From positions 1-7,989 of the forward strand of contig JAAXTT010000064.1 of the NCBI GenBank assembly GCA_013336365.1: DNA of 7,989 nucleotides, read 5' to 3'. Shown here in pieces: positions 1 to 6,361 of the stretch (its first letter is position 1; every line of letters starts with the position of its first letter). A program made the position numbers and the translations under genes. The notes under the pieces were generated by a model. The model did no database searches, was not told the origin of the DNA, and saw only the letters and a program-made list of their open reading frames with translations. The DNA comes from Peptococcaceae bacterium. GTDB taxonomy: Bacteria > Bacillota > Desulfotomaculia > Desulfotomaculales > Desulfocucumaceae.

Positions 1-1006
1 TTATAAAATAGTTAAAATCCTTAAGAATAATTTTCTGGTCAAAGGCTTTGGATATCTGCTTCAATTCTATTATTTTACCACCCAAACGACTCGAACCAAC
101 AGATATGGTAAGCCTTTCTTCCTTAATCTCACTTTTTTCCTGATTCAACCGGGTATAGCGGTCGATCCTAGCTTTTTGCTTGGTTGTCCTAGCCCTGGCA
201 CCCTTTTTTATCCAGGCCAGCTCCTGCTTTAAAAGCCGTTGTTTTTTGTTTTCAGAGGAGCTCTGGATCTCCAGTCTTTCTGCCTTTTTTTCAAGATAAT
301 AACTGAAATTCCCTTTATAGGAATATAAATTACCCTGCTCCAGCTCAATAATTTGATTGACCACTCGGTCCAAAAAATACCTGTCATGAGTGATCATCAG
401 CAAAGCGCCTTTGATTTTATTTAAATACTGTTCAAGCCAGTCAATTGTATTGTTATCCAGATGGTTTGTAGGCTCATCAAGAATCAGTATGTCTGAGGGA
501 TTAATCAAGGCAGCGGCTAGAGCTATTCTCTTTTTCTCTCCGCCGGACAAGCTACCCATCCTGGCATTAAAATCAGGGCTGCCCAGCTTGGTTAAAATAT
601 TTTTCGCCTCACTCTCAATGGTCCAGCCATCCAGCTCATCCATTTTTCCGGACAGAAGGGCAATCCTTTCACTGGTTGACTTCGGATCCATGAGAGCCTG
701 CTGATACTCTCTAACCAGGTTCATCACCGGAGAATTGCCCCTGAGGACTTGCTCAAGAACAGTTGCCCGAGGATCAAAAACAGGATTCTGCGAAAGATAT
801 TCGATTCTAACCTGGGTGCCCTTAATACGCTCTCCCTGATCAGCCTTTTCCAGACCAGCTATTATTTTCAGCAGAGTGCTTTTTCCGGTGCCATTAACCC
901 CAATCAGGCCAATCCGGTCATTTTCATTTATTCCTAGACATATCCTATCCAAAAGTATTTTTTCACTAAAGCTTTTACTGATGTTTTCCACACTTAATAA
1001 ATTAAT
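1..1006 (-). CDS. uup: ABC-F family ATPase, Uup-type (3' end outside window)
   Basis: About 335 N-terminal residues of a soluble twin-ATPase ABC-F protein are visible; the C-terminal part runs off the left edge. The first nucleotide-binding domain is complete: Walker A GVNGTGKST (residues 36-44), signature LSGGEKKR (about 150-158), Walker B LILDEPTNHLD (about 170-181) and switch motif THDRYFLDR. The linker contains an ARARTTKQKARIDRY segment, which I associate with the Uup branch, and the second domain begins at IIELKQISKAF. ABC-F proteins act on the ribosome (E-site translation factors or antibiotic protection) and have no membrane domain; Uup is also linked to transposon excision. No ATG, GTG or TTG lies between the in-frame stop at 1081-1079 and the first conserved residues. 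The start taken is ATT at 1006, 8 nt after a perfect AGGAGG, giving (M)NLLSVENISKSF, the usual start of this family. It is 68 nt downstream of rlmH. The exact subfamily is less certain than the ABC-F call. Confidence 0.87.
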   Translation of the reverse strand, partial: MNLLSVENISKSFSEKILLDRICLGINENDRIGLIGVNGTGKSTLLKIIAGLEKADQGERIKGTQVRIEYLSQNPVFDPRATVLEQVLRGNSPVMNLVREYQQALMDPKSTSERIALLSGKMDELDGWTIESEAKNILTKLGSPDFNARMGSLSGGEKKRIALAAALINPSDILILDEPTNHLDNNTIDWLEQYLNKIKGALLMITHDRYFLDRVVNQIIELEQGNLYSYKGNFSYYLEKKAERLEIQSSSENKKQRLLKQELAWIKKGARARTTKQKARIDRYTRLNQEKSEIKEERLTISVGSSRLGGKIIELKQISKAFDQKIILKDFNYFI

Positions 1007-1014
1007 GCTATTTG

Positions 1015-1020
1015 CCTCCT
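1015..1020 (-). promoter_or_regulatory. Ribosome binding site that fixes an AUU start
   Basis: A perfect AGGAGG on the minus strand, followed by an 8-nt spacer and ATT at 1006-1004. The next possible conventional start (GTG at 991) is 23 nt from the Shine-Dalgarno and would remove conserved residues, so this site argues for AUU initiation of the ABC-F gene. Confidence 0.7.
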
Positions 1021-1024
1021 CTTT

Positions 1025-1059
1025 GAGACAGTGGCCCAGAGGAACAGTTCTCTTGTCCC
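1025..1059 (+). repeat. Short intergenic repeat, copy A
   Basis: Read on the plus strand it starts GAGACAGTG (1025-1033), has a core GGAACAGTT flanked by AGA/TCT, and ends TGTCCC (1054-1059). The same ends and a related core (GGGACGGTT) occur in the gap between murA and the channel gene, on the other strand (2874-2823). It fills most of the gap between rlmH and the ABC-F gene. I infer a dispersed REP-like palindromic element; a conserved regulatory hairpin is the alternative. Confidence 0.5.
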
Positions 1060-1074
1060 TCTCTTTTCCCCTAT

Positions 1075-1554
1075 CTATTTATGGTAGGGTTCACCTCTGT
1101 TTATCTTGAACAGCCTATATATTTGTTCCAGCAAAATTACTCGCATAAGCTGATGGGGAAAGGTCAGCTGGGAAAAGGAAAGTCTTAAATCCGCTGATTT
1201 TAAAATGGATTCTGCCAAGCCCAGTGAGCCTCCGATAATCAAGGTTACCTGACTTTTCCCTTGAAGACCCAATTCTGCAAAGGCAGCTGCAAATTCCCTA
1301 GAGTTCATGGTACGCCCCAAGCGATCCAGGGCAATCACATAATTGTCCTGGGGAATATGCTTGCTGATTCTCATTCCCTCTAGGTTTTTTATTTTTTCCT
1401 CCAAGGCAGGGGAAGCGCCTTCCGGGGCACTTTCATCGGCAACCTCCACCAGCTTGATTCTGGCGAAGGGGGAAAGCCGTTTCAAATATTCCTGCTGTGC
1501 CTCAAGCCAGTATCTTTCCTTTAGGCGACCTACAGTCAATATGGTCAGCTGCAT
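1075..1554 (-). CDS. rlmH: 23S rRNA (pseudouridine1915-N3)-methyltransferase RlmH
   Basis: 159 residues, the normal full length of RlmH (formerly YbeA/YydA). It methylates N3 of pseudouridine 1915 in helix 69 of 23S rRNA, using S-adenosylmethionine, on the assembled 70S ribosome. The SPOUT fold features are visible: N-terminal strand MQLTILTVGRLKERY, central VIALDRLGRTMNS (about 73-85), the SAM-binding knot loop LIIGGSLGL (105-113), the LTFPHQLMRVILLEQIYRLF helix (130-149), and the invariant C-terminal YHK. The ATG start is preceded by AAAGGAG with a 6-nt spacer. It lies 18 nt after the channel gene stop, so the two are probably co-transcribed. Nothing is truncated or unusual. Confidence 0.97.
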   Translation of the reverse strand: MQLTILTVGRLKERYWLEAQQEYLKRLSPFARIKLVEVADESAPEGASPALEEKIKNLEGMRISKHIPQDNYVIALDRLGRTMNSREFAAAFAELGLQGKSQVTLIIGGSLGLAESILKSADLRLSFSQLTFPHQLMRVILLEQIYRLFKINRGEPYHK

Positions 1555-1572
1555 AATAGCTCCTTTAAAAGT

Positions 1573-2802
1573 TTAACCCTTGCCGGGTCCCTCATCCCCT
1601 GATGGCTTTTGATAAATTCTTAGCTCAAATTCTGAAACCACTGTAAAGAGGTGATCAAAAATATCTCCCTGGATTTCCTCATACCTATCCCATTCAGTCT
1701 CATTGACAAAGGCACATATCTCAATTGGCAGCCCACTCTCATTTGGCTGAAGCTGCCTTACTATCAGGGTCATATCCTGCCTTATTCCAGGGTGATTTTT
1801 TAAATACTCTTGGATATAAGCCCGAAAAAGACCTATATTGCTAATCTGTACTTCAACCGGCTTATCGGTTGGGCTGCTATTGTTAAGCCGGTCAATATGT
1901 TCGGCTTCCCTTTGCTTTCTCTCCAAATATCTTCGAACCTGCCCAATTCCCATAAATCTGCCCGGCATTTCCTCTGTACATATCTTAATACTGGCAAAAT
2001 CTATGCAAATTGATCGTTTTATTCTTCTGCCTCCTGACTCCTCCATACCACGCCAATTATTAAAGGGTTTAGAAATCAGAGAATAGGTGGGAATAGTTGT
2101 TATTGTTTTATCAAAATTCTGCACCTTAACTGTATATAAGGAAATGTCAACTATATTACCGTTTGCCTGACTGGAGGGCATTTCTATCCAATCCCCCAGT
2201 CGCACCATGTCATTGCCAATAAGCTGAATACTTGCCACCAAGCCAAGGAGAAAATCTCTGAATATCAGAAGAATTATGGCGGTAGCGGCACCAATACCAC
2301 TTAATAAAATCAAAGGGGAACGATTGATAATAATGCTGATAATAATAATCAGCATTATTATATTGAATAATATTTTTACAACCTGCAGATAACCCTTTAT
2401 CGGTTTTGTCCTGGAAATTTCAAAATTCCTATATATGTCATCAACTGCATCAAGAAGTCTGTTGAAGACAATCAAGACAATAAGGATAAACCCAATAATC
2501 AAAAGCTTTTGGACCCAATCATGTAGAAAAGGAAAAACCAAATGGTAAATCTGAATTAATAGCAGGGGAGCAATATAGGCCAGAGGACCAAACACCTTTT
2601 TTTCCAGCAAAATCTCTCCCCAATTATTTCTGCTCTTCAAGGCATATACTTTGACTGCCTTTGACAATAGCCTGTCAACAATCAAAAAAACCGCCACAGC
2701 CAACAGAAGTATGCTTATTCCGATAACCCCGTTAGACCAATATGACGACAGTGCATCACTTAATCCCTGCACCAGAAACCAGGATTTTATGCAATCAATC
2801 AA
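1573..2802 (-). CDS. ybdG: MscS-superfamily mechanosensitive channel, YbdG type
   Basis: 409-residue membrane protein, close to E. coli YbdG (415 residues). About five membrane segments are visible (roughly 26-44, 73-92, 98-116, 142-160 and the pore-lining helix about 164-195), followed by the MscS beta domain. The stretch NDMVRLGDWIEMP...VKVQNFDKTITTIPTYSLIS...NWRGMEESGGRRIKRS (about 197-264) is characteristic of the YbdG subgroup rather than MscS proper. The family opens under membrane tension to release solutes; YbdG gives a small MscM-like conductance and has been linked to osmotic sensing. The start taken is TTG at 2802, directly after an in-frame TGA (2805-2803), with a G6 tract (2816-2811) 8 nt upstream that can pair with the anti-Shine-Dalgarno through one G-U wobble. 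A GTG further in (VQGLSDAL) has no Shine-Dalgarno. It sits between murA and rlmH; a 14-bp inverted repeat falls inside the codons of the fourth membrane segment. Confidence 0.9.
   Translation of the reverse strand: MIDCIKSWFLVQGLSDALSSYWSNGVIGISILLLAVAVFLIVDRLLSKAVKVYALKSRNNWGEILLEKKVFGPLAYIAPLLLIQIYHLVFPFLHDWVQKLLIIGFILIVLIVFNRLLDAVDDIYRNFEISRTKPIKGYLQVVKILFNIIMLIIIISIIINRSPLILLSGIGAATAIILLIFRDFLLGLVASIQLIGNDMVRLGDWIEMPSSQANGNIVDISLYTVKVQNFDKTITTIPTYSLISKPFNNWRGMEESGGRRIKRSICIDFASIKICTEEMPGRFMGIGQVRRYLERKQREAEHIDRLNNSSPTDKPVEVQISNIGLFRAYIQEYLKNHPGIRQDMTLIVRQLQPNESGLPIEICAFVNETEWDRYEEIQGDIFDHLFTVVSEFELRIYQKPSGDEGPGKG
2327..2361. repeat. Perfect 14-bp inverted repeat inside the channel gene
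   Basis: ATAATAATGCTGAT (2327-2340) and its exact reverse complement ATCAGCATTATTAT (2348-2361) are separated by the 7-nt spacer AATAATA. It lies in the isoleucine-rich fourth membrane segment (NIIMLIIIISIIINR), where ATT/ATC/ATA codons are self-complementary to Asn/Asp-type triplets, so part of the symmetry may be compositional. The GCTGAT/ATCAGC part is not explained by that alone. Confidence 0.7.
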
Positions 2803-2822
2803 TCAGCCTACCCCCCAACAAT

Positions 2823-2874
2823 GGGACAAATGCGACACAGGGTCATTTAAACCGTCCCCGTGTCGCACTGTCTC
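2823..2874 (-). repeat. Short intergenic palindromic repeat, copy B
   Basis: On the minus strand this runs GAGACAGTG ... GGGACGGTT ... TGTCCC, sharing both ends and the core with copy A at 1025-1059. It contains a nested stem, TGCGACACAGGG (2831-2842) against CCCCGTGTCGCA (2856-2867), pairing at 11 of 12 positions. In the minus-strand transcript the exception is a G-U pair, so a 12-bp stem with a 13-nt loop can form between murA and the channel gene. No U-run follows, so it is not a standard terminator; REP-like element or mRNA processing/stability hairpin are the options. Confidence 0.6.
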
Positions 2875-2890
2875 TCATTTGTTAATGCCA

Positions 2891-4159
2891 TTATTTTGTA
2901 ATAATCTGTGCTCCTAAAGAGACCAGCTTTTTTTCTAATTCATGGTATCCGCGGTAAATATATTCTGTATTTGAGATTTCAGTAGTTCCTTTAGCCATCA
3001 AGGCTGCCACAACCAGGGCTGCTCCGGCTCTCAAATCTGTTGCCTTAACCTGGGTGCCATGCAAACATTCAGTACCCTGGATAATGGCGATTCTTCCCTC
3101 AACCTTTATTTTAGCTCCCATCCGCTTTAATTCGTCTACCACCTGATAACGATTTTCAAAAATATTTTCTGTTATCAAGCTTGTCCCTGGAATAGTTGCA
3201 AGCATGGCCATCATTTGAGACTGCATATCGGTGGGAAATCCCGGATAAGGAAGAGTTTTAATATCGATAGACTTTAATTCACCTGAAGCTATAACCCTGA
3301 TATTATCTTCGTATTCAATAACCTCGGCACCGGCTTCCTGAAGCTTTGCTCTCAATGGCTCTAAATGCCTGAGGATCACATTCTCCAGCTCCACATCGCC
3401 TCTGGTGGCTGCGGCGGCTACCATAAAGGTACCGGCCTCAATGCGATCAGGAATAACCGAATAACGCTGACAGCCTCCCAAGCGAGAAACGCCCTCAATA
3501 TGAATGACGTCAGTACCTGCACCCCTAACCTTGGCTCCCATACAATTTAAAAAGTTAGCCAGATCTACAATCTCAGGCTCCTTCGCCACATTCTCCAAAA
3601 GAGTTTTTCCGGTAGCCAAACAGGCTGCAATCATAAGGTTTTCTGTTGCACCCACACTTGGAAAATCCAGATATATCCGAGTTCCCACGAGCTTCTTACA
3701 GGTAGCTCTGACACAACCCTTTTCCATGGAAACAACTGCACCCATTTCCACAAAGCCTTTAAAATGAAGATCCATGGGCCTAATGCCAATATTGCAACCA
3801 CCCGGCAAGGGAATCTCCGCCTCGCCAAATCTCGCCAAAATAGGCCCCAGCATTAAATTTGAGGCCCGCAGTTTTTTAGATAAACGGTAGGGCGGAGTAG
3901 GTCCTTTAGCAACCGGAGGCTTTATTCGGACAGTATCCTTATCCAGCCACTTTGCATCAGCACCTACAAAATTAATAAGCTCCAGCATCACACGGACATC
4001 ATTAATATCCGGAATATTATCGATAGTCACTTCTTCTTCAGCTAACAGAGCAGCACACAGTATGGCTAAGGCGGCATTTTTTGCTCCGCTAATCTTTACT
4101 TTCCCGATTAAGGGCTTTCCACCAGTGATGACCAGTTTTTGCACTTTGTCCTTCTCCAT
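2891..4159 (-). CDS. murA: UDP-N-acetylglucosamine 1-carboxyvinyltransferase MurA
   Basis: 422 residues, full length for MurA, the cytoplasmic enzyme that transfers enolpyruvate from PEP to UDP-GlcNAc in the first committed step of peptidoglycan synthesis and is the fosfomycin target. Visible landmarks are KISGAKNAAL (residues 23-31, with the substrate-binding Lys-Asn pair), RASNLMLGP, the active-site loop PGGCNIGIRPMDLH with catalytic Cys122, and GFPTDMQSQMMA near the C-terminal third. Cys rather than Asp at the catalytic position predicts fosfomycin sensitivity. Start: ATG at 4159 is used as the outer limit but has no good Shine-Dalgarno. GTG at 4144, giving (M)QKLVITGGKPL, has GGAG 9 nt upstream and matches where MurA proteins usually begin, so it may be the true start. 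Firmicutes often carry two MurA paralogues; I cannot tell which this is. Upstream is the TPR gene; downstream is copy B of the repeat and the channel gene. Confidence 0.97.
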   Translation of the reverse strand: MEKDKVQKLVITGGKPLIGKVKISGAKNAALAILCAALLAEEEVTIDNIPDINDVRVMLELINFVGADAKWLDKDTVRIKPPVAKGPTPPYRLSKKLRASNLMLGPILARFGEAEIPLPGGCNIGIRPMDLHFKGFVEMGAVVSMEKGCVRATCKKLVGTRIYLDFPSVGATENLMIAACLATGKTLLENVAKEPEIVDLANFLNCMGAKVRGAGTDVIHIEGVSRLGGCQRYSVIPDRIEAGTFMVAAAATRGDVELENVILRHLEPLRAKLQEAGAEVIEYEDNIRVIASGELKSIDIKTLPYPGFPTDMQSQMMAMLATIPGTSLITENIFENRYQVVDELKRMGAKIKVEGRIAIIQGTECLHGTQVKATDLRAGAALVVAALMAKGTTEISNTEYIYRGYHELEKKLVSLGAQIITK

Positions 4160-4269
4160 TTCATTGTCAGTAAAGCATTATTCTTCCTAACGGAAGCTGC
4201 ATTTCTCTAATTTCTCTTTATAAAGGTAAAATCCTCCCTGTATCTATAAAAACCGGCCTATTGAAAAAG
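4160..4269 (-). other. murA leader region
   Basis: The 110-nt gap between the TPR gene and murA. On the minus strand it holds an orphan GGGAGG (4238-4233) with no start codon behind it. Next is a small hairpin, CTTCC-GTTA-GGAAG (4196-4183), whose GGA lies 7 nt ahead of a three-codon ORF, ATG-CTT-TAC-TGA (MLY, 4176-4165). That ORF ends 5 nt before the ATG of murA. I see no convincing -35/-10 pair, so murA may depend on transcription from upstream. Confidence 0.35.
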
Positions 4270-4830
4270 TCATATTCCCTTTAAGGTTTCAACCAGTCTT
4301 TTTGCTTCCTCTGTACCGGGATTATTTTCTCCATTAAGCTTGATATATTCCTCGAATTCACTCTGGGCCTTTCGATAGTCTCTTGCTCCCACCAAGGCAT
4401 GGCCAAGATTATAGTGGGCCTGAGCATGGTCGGGATTCCTGATTAGTATTTCCTGTAATATTTTTATTGCTTCCGGGTAACTGCCCAAAACAACATATGC
4501 TTCTGCCAAACTGTTTTTATAATCATCCCGGGATGAATCCAAGGCAAGTGCCTTTTTATAGGTATCGACAGCCTTAGCCGGATTGCCTTCCCGAATATAT
4601 GCCTGCCCCAGCTGATCAAGGAGCATCGCATCTTTAGGGTTTTCTGCTGTTTTTGCCTCAATCTCAGAAGCAGTCATCTCTTCAACCTGCTGGACCGGGG
4701 AATCCTCTGCTGAATCCATGAAAATTGCCGGAAGACCTGCCAAAGAGGATCCAAGCAAACCCAAACTTAAGACTATCGCCACAAGTCCCAAGGCAATCCG
4801 TTTATAGGAGTCTTTTTTTAGTTGCCGCAT
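4270..4830 (-). CDS. Membrane-anchored tetratricopeptide repeat protein
   Basis: 186 residues. A short basic N-terminus (MRQLKKDSYKR) precedes one hydrophobic segment (about 12-35), giving an uncleaved anchor or signal peptide with the rest outside the membrane. After an acidic linker (about 39-63) come three TPR units at about 68-100, 102-134 and 136-168, each with the G-x-Y/A and A-x-x-x-Y/L pattern (LGQAYIREGNPAKAVDTYKK, for example), then a capping helix. TPR domains are protein-binding scaffolds, so no reaction can be assigned. The position between an M23 hydrolase and murA suggests a role in envelope assembly, but that is inference. The ATG start is well supported: TTGGAGG sits 7 nt upstream. 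A strong terminator ends only about 48 nt upstream of the start, and no clear promoter is visible in between. Confidence 0.85.
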   Translation of the reverse strand: MRQLKKDSYKRIALGLVAIVLSLGLLGSSLAGLPAIFMDSAEDSPVQQVEEMTASEIEAKTAENPKDAMLLDQLGQAYIREGNPAKAVDTYKKALALDSSRDDYKNSLAEAYVVLGSYPEAIKILQEILIRNPDHAQAHYNLGHALVGARDYRKAQSEFEEYIKLNGENNPGTEEAKRLVETLKGI

Positions 4831-4878
4831 ATAATAACCTCCAACAACAAAACTTCTGCCCTGTTCCCTTTCATCCGG

Positions 4879-4911
4879 AAAAAAAACCCGCCAAGCGGGA
4901 TTTTTTATTTA
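4879..4911 (-). terminator. Rho-independent terminator after the M23 peptidase gene
   Basis: GC-rich stem CCCGC/GCGGG (4887-4891 with 4895-4899, 3-nt loop) flanked by an A-run on one side and T-rich sequence on the other. On the minus strand it starts right at the M23 stop codon and ends in a run of at least eight T. The A/T flanks extend the stem and would also let it act on plus-strand transcripts, but no plus-strand gene needs it. Confidence 0.85.
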
Positions 4912-6273
4912 AATGAAATTCAATGGATTATAGGCCTCTCCATTTACCCTAACCTCAAAGTGCAGATGAGGTCCTGATGAATAGCCGGTATTTCCCAATT
5001 CTCCGATAAATTCTCCCTGTGAAACAACCTGTCCCTTGCTGACATCTATACTATACAGATGTCCATATCGGGTAATAACACCACTTCCATGGGAAATATC
5101 GATACACTTGCCATATCCGGAGTACCATCCTGCCCGTATTACAGTACCTGATTCTGCTGCCACAATACCTGTACCAACCCGACCTGTTATGTCAATTCCT
5201 TCATGAGTCCTGCCACCCCTATTGCCAAACCCTGAGGATATAGGCCCTGATACCGGTCGTGAAAGTCTGCCCCCTCCACGAGATGCCAGCAGATTGCGAG
5301 TCCCCTTAGAAATAATCTTGTTCTCAGGCTCTGCTATAACTGCTGCTGCAATCTGTTTGCGAGCTACCTCACTCCCGTTTTTCTGTACAATTTGGTAGGT
5401 AACCTCCTTCTTGCCATTTTTGCCTTGCTTGGCAACCTTTACTTGGCCCTTCAGAAGAGAGGAGTCTTGCTTCTCAACTACCTTATAATCAATATTCTCT
5501 ACAGCAATTTTCTTGTAGACTGTTTCCACATTTATTAAGTTTTCAGTCTTAGTAAGCTTAATACTGTCCCCTGGCTTTAACTGTTCAGAATTTAAGTCAG
5601 GATTCATTGCCAAAACCTTTTCAACTGACAAGCCGGCCCTTGTAGCCACATCCCAAAGAGTATCTCCATCTCTAACTTGATATGGGGCAATAGTCTGGAA
5701 CCCATTTTTCACCAGGTCCAAAGCTCTGTCCACACTGACAATATTACCCTTTTGGGTCAGAGCATCAGCCAGCTGAACATTCTCCACAAAATAAGTTTTA
5801 CCATTATTTGCAAAATATGGCTGTTTAAGTGCAATAAGTAGCTGTTGCGCATCCTCCTTACTGTTCATATAAAGAAGGCTCTTTCCATCTACTACTACTG
5901 CTGTGCTCCTTACTCCAACAAAAGCTGCTTGGCCGATTGCCAACTTAAGCTTATCTCCGGTCAAAGTAGCACCGGTCAATCTGGTTTTTTTAAGATAGGT
6001 TTTCTCCAATATGGTTCGCGACCCGGGACTATCGCCGTACTCACTGATCAATTGGCGAATTACTGCACGTCCTTCGGCGGAATCATCAACCAGAGAAACC
6101 AGCCCATCTCCAATAAATATACCCCACATCATGCTATTGGCATTGACCACTGCAACAAGAAACATGACAAAAATTGTATAAAAAGCAACCCCGAGTATTG
6201 CCCTGGTTTCTTTTGGTCTGTTAACAAAGCTTATAAATCTTTTTATATGTACTTGTAAGCGTTTACTAACGAT
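4909..6273 (-). CDS. Membrane-anchored M23 (LytM-type) peptidase with LysM and G5 domains
   Basis: Predicted zinc endopeptidase acting on cross-links of peptidoglycan outside the membrane. From the conventional ATG at 6165 it has 418 residues. In that numbering: LysM wall-binding domain YQVRDGDTLWDVA...LKPGDSIKLT (162-204), G5 domain (about 208-289), Gly/Arg-rich linker, and M23 domain (about 305-418). The zinc and catalytic residues are all present: H321 and D325 (HEGID), H369 (YGHL), H400 and H402 (HLHFEV). The reading frame is open for 36 more codons upstream and encodes KRLQVHIKRF...RAILGVAFYTIFVMFLVAVVNANS, a basic stretch plus the first half of the membrane anchor that the ATG start would cut in two. 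ATG 6165 also lacks a Shine-Dalgarno. I therefore extend to ATC at 6273, 5 nt after GAGGGGGGG and directly after an in-frame TAA (6276-6274); this gives 454 residues. No ATG, GTG or TTG exists in the added part. It has its own promoter and terminator. Confidence 0.9.
   Translation of the reverse strand: MVSKRLQVHIKRFISFVNRPKETRAILGVAFYTIFVMFLVAVVNANSMMWGIFIGDGLVSLVDDSAEGRAVIRQLISEYGDSPGSRTILEKTYLKKTRLTGATLTGDKLKLAIGQAAFVGVRSTAVVVDGKSLLYMNSKEDAQQLLIALKQPYFANNGKTYFVENVQLADALTQKGNIVSVDRALDLVKNGFQTIAPYQVRDGDTLWDVATRAGLSVEKVLAMNPDLNSEQLKPGDSIKLTKTENLINVETVYKKIAVENIDYKVVEKQDSSLLKGQVKVAKQGKNGKKEVTYQIVQKNGSEVARKQIAAAVIAEPENKIISKGTRNLLASRGGGRLSRPVSGPISSGFGNRGGRTHEGIDITGRVGTGIVAAESGTVIRAGWYSGYGKCIDISHGSGVITRYGHLYSIDVSKGQVVSQGEFIGELGNTGYSSGPHLHFEVRVNGEAYNPLNFI
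6254..6267. promoter_or_regulatory. Possible CcpA cre box
   Basis: TGTAAGCGTTTACT matches the cre consensus TGWAANCGNTNWCA at 13 of 14 positions and is nearly palindromic. It lies about 70 nt downstream of the -10 element of the M23 gene, inside the first codons of the extended reading frame, where a bound regulator could act as a roadblock. A chance match is possible. Confidence 0.4.
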
Positions 6274-6278
6274 TTACG

Positions 6279-6287
6279 CCCCCCCTC
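6279..6287 (-). promoter_or_regulatory. G-rich ribosome binding site for the M23 gene
   Basis: GAGGGGGGG on the minus strand, 5 nt (10 nt if GAGG is the pairing part) before ATC at 6273. It is the only strong Shine-Dalgarno in the leader and there is none in front of ATG 6165, so it supports the upstream start. Confidence 0.55.
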
Positions 6288-6334
6288 AATCTAATAACCA
6301 ATATTATGTACTGATTAAACAAACACGCTTGGAT

Positions 6335-6361
6335 ATTATACCACAAGGGCTTAGTCGACAA
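6335..6361 (-). promoter_or_regulatory. Sigma-A-type promoter of the M23 gene
   Basis: On the minus strand a perfect TATAAT (6340-6335) is preceded by TG plus one base, an extended -10. A weak -35, TTGTCG (6361-6356), is 15 bp away, shorter than usual, but the extended -10 can compensate. It directly follows the terminator of the SCIFF maturase gene; the expected start of transcription near 6328 leaves a leader of about 55 nt to ATC 6273. Confidence 0.75.

Noticed and set aside
390..1109. Plus-strand open frames opposite the ABC-F gene
   Set aside because: They are antisense to the conserved Walker and signature motifs of the minus-strand ATPase and have no family resemblance or good ribosome binding sites.
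2831..2867. Rho-independent terminator after murA
   Set aside because: The stem is strong but neither side has a T-run, and its ends match the repeat copy at 1025-1059, so it is listed as a repeat.
3631..3828. Minus-strand frame overlapping murA
   Set aside because: It lies out of frame inside the conserved MurA active-site region; a shadow only.
4201..4260. Possible promoter with TATAAA for murA
   Set aside because: AT-rich hexamers are present but no -35/-10 pair has acceptable spacing, so I did not call it.
5845..6258. A 137-codon plus-strand open frame opposite the start of the M23 gene
   Set aside because: It is the complement of the M23 N-terminal region, has a low-complexity unconvincing translation, and would run through the M23 leader and cre-like site.
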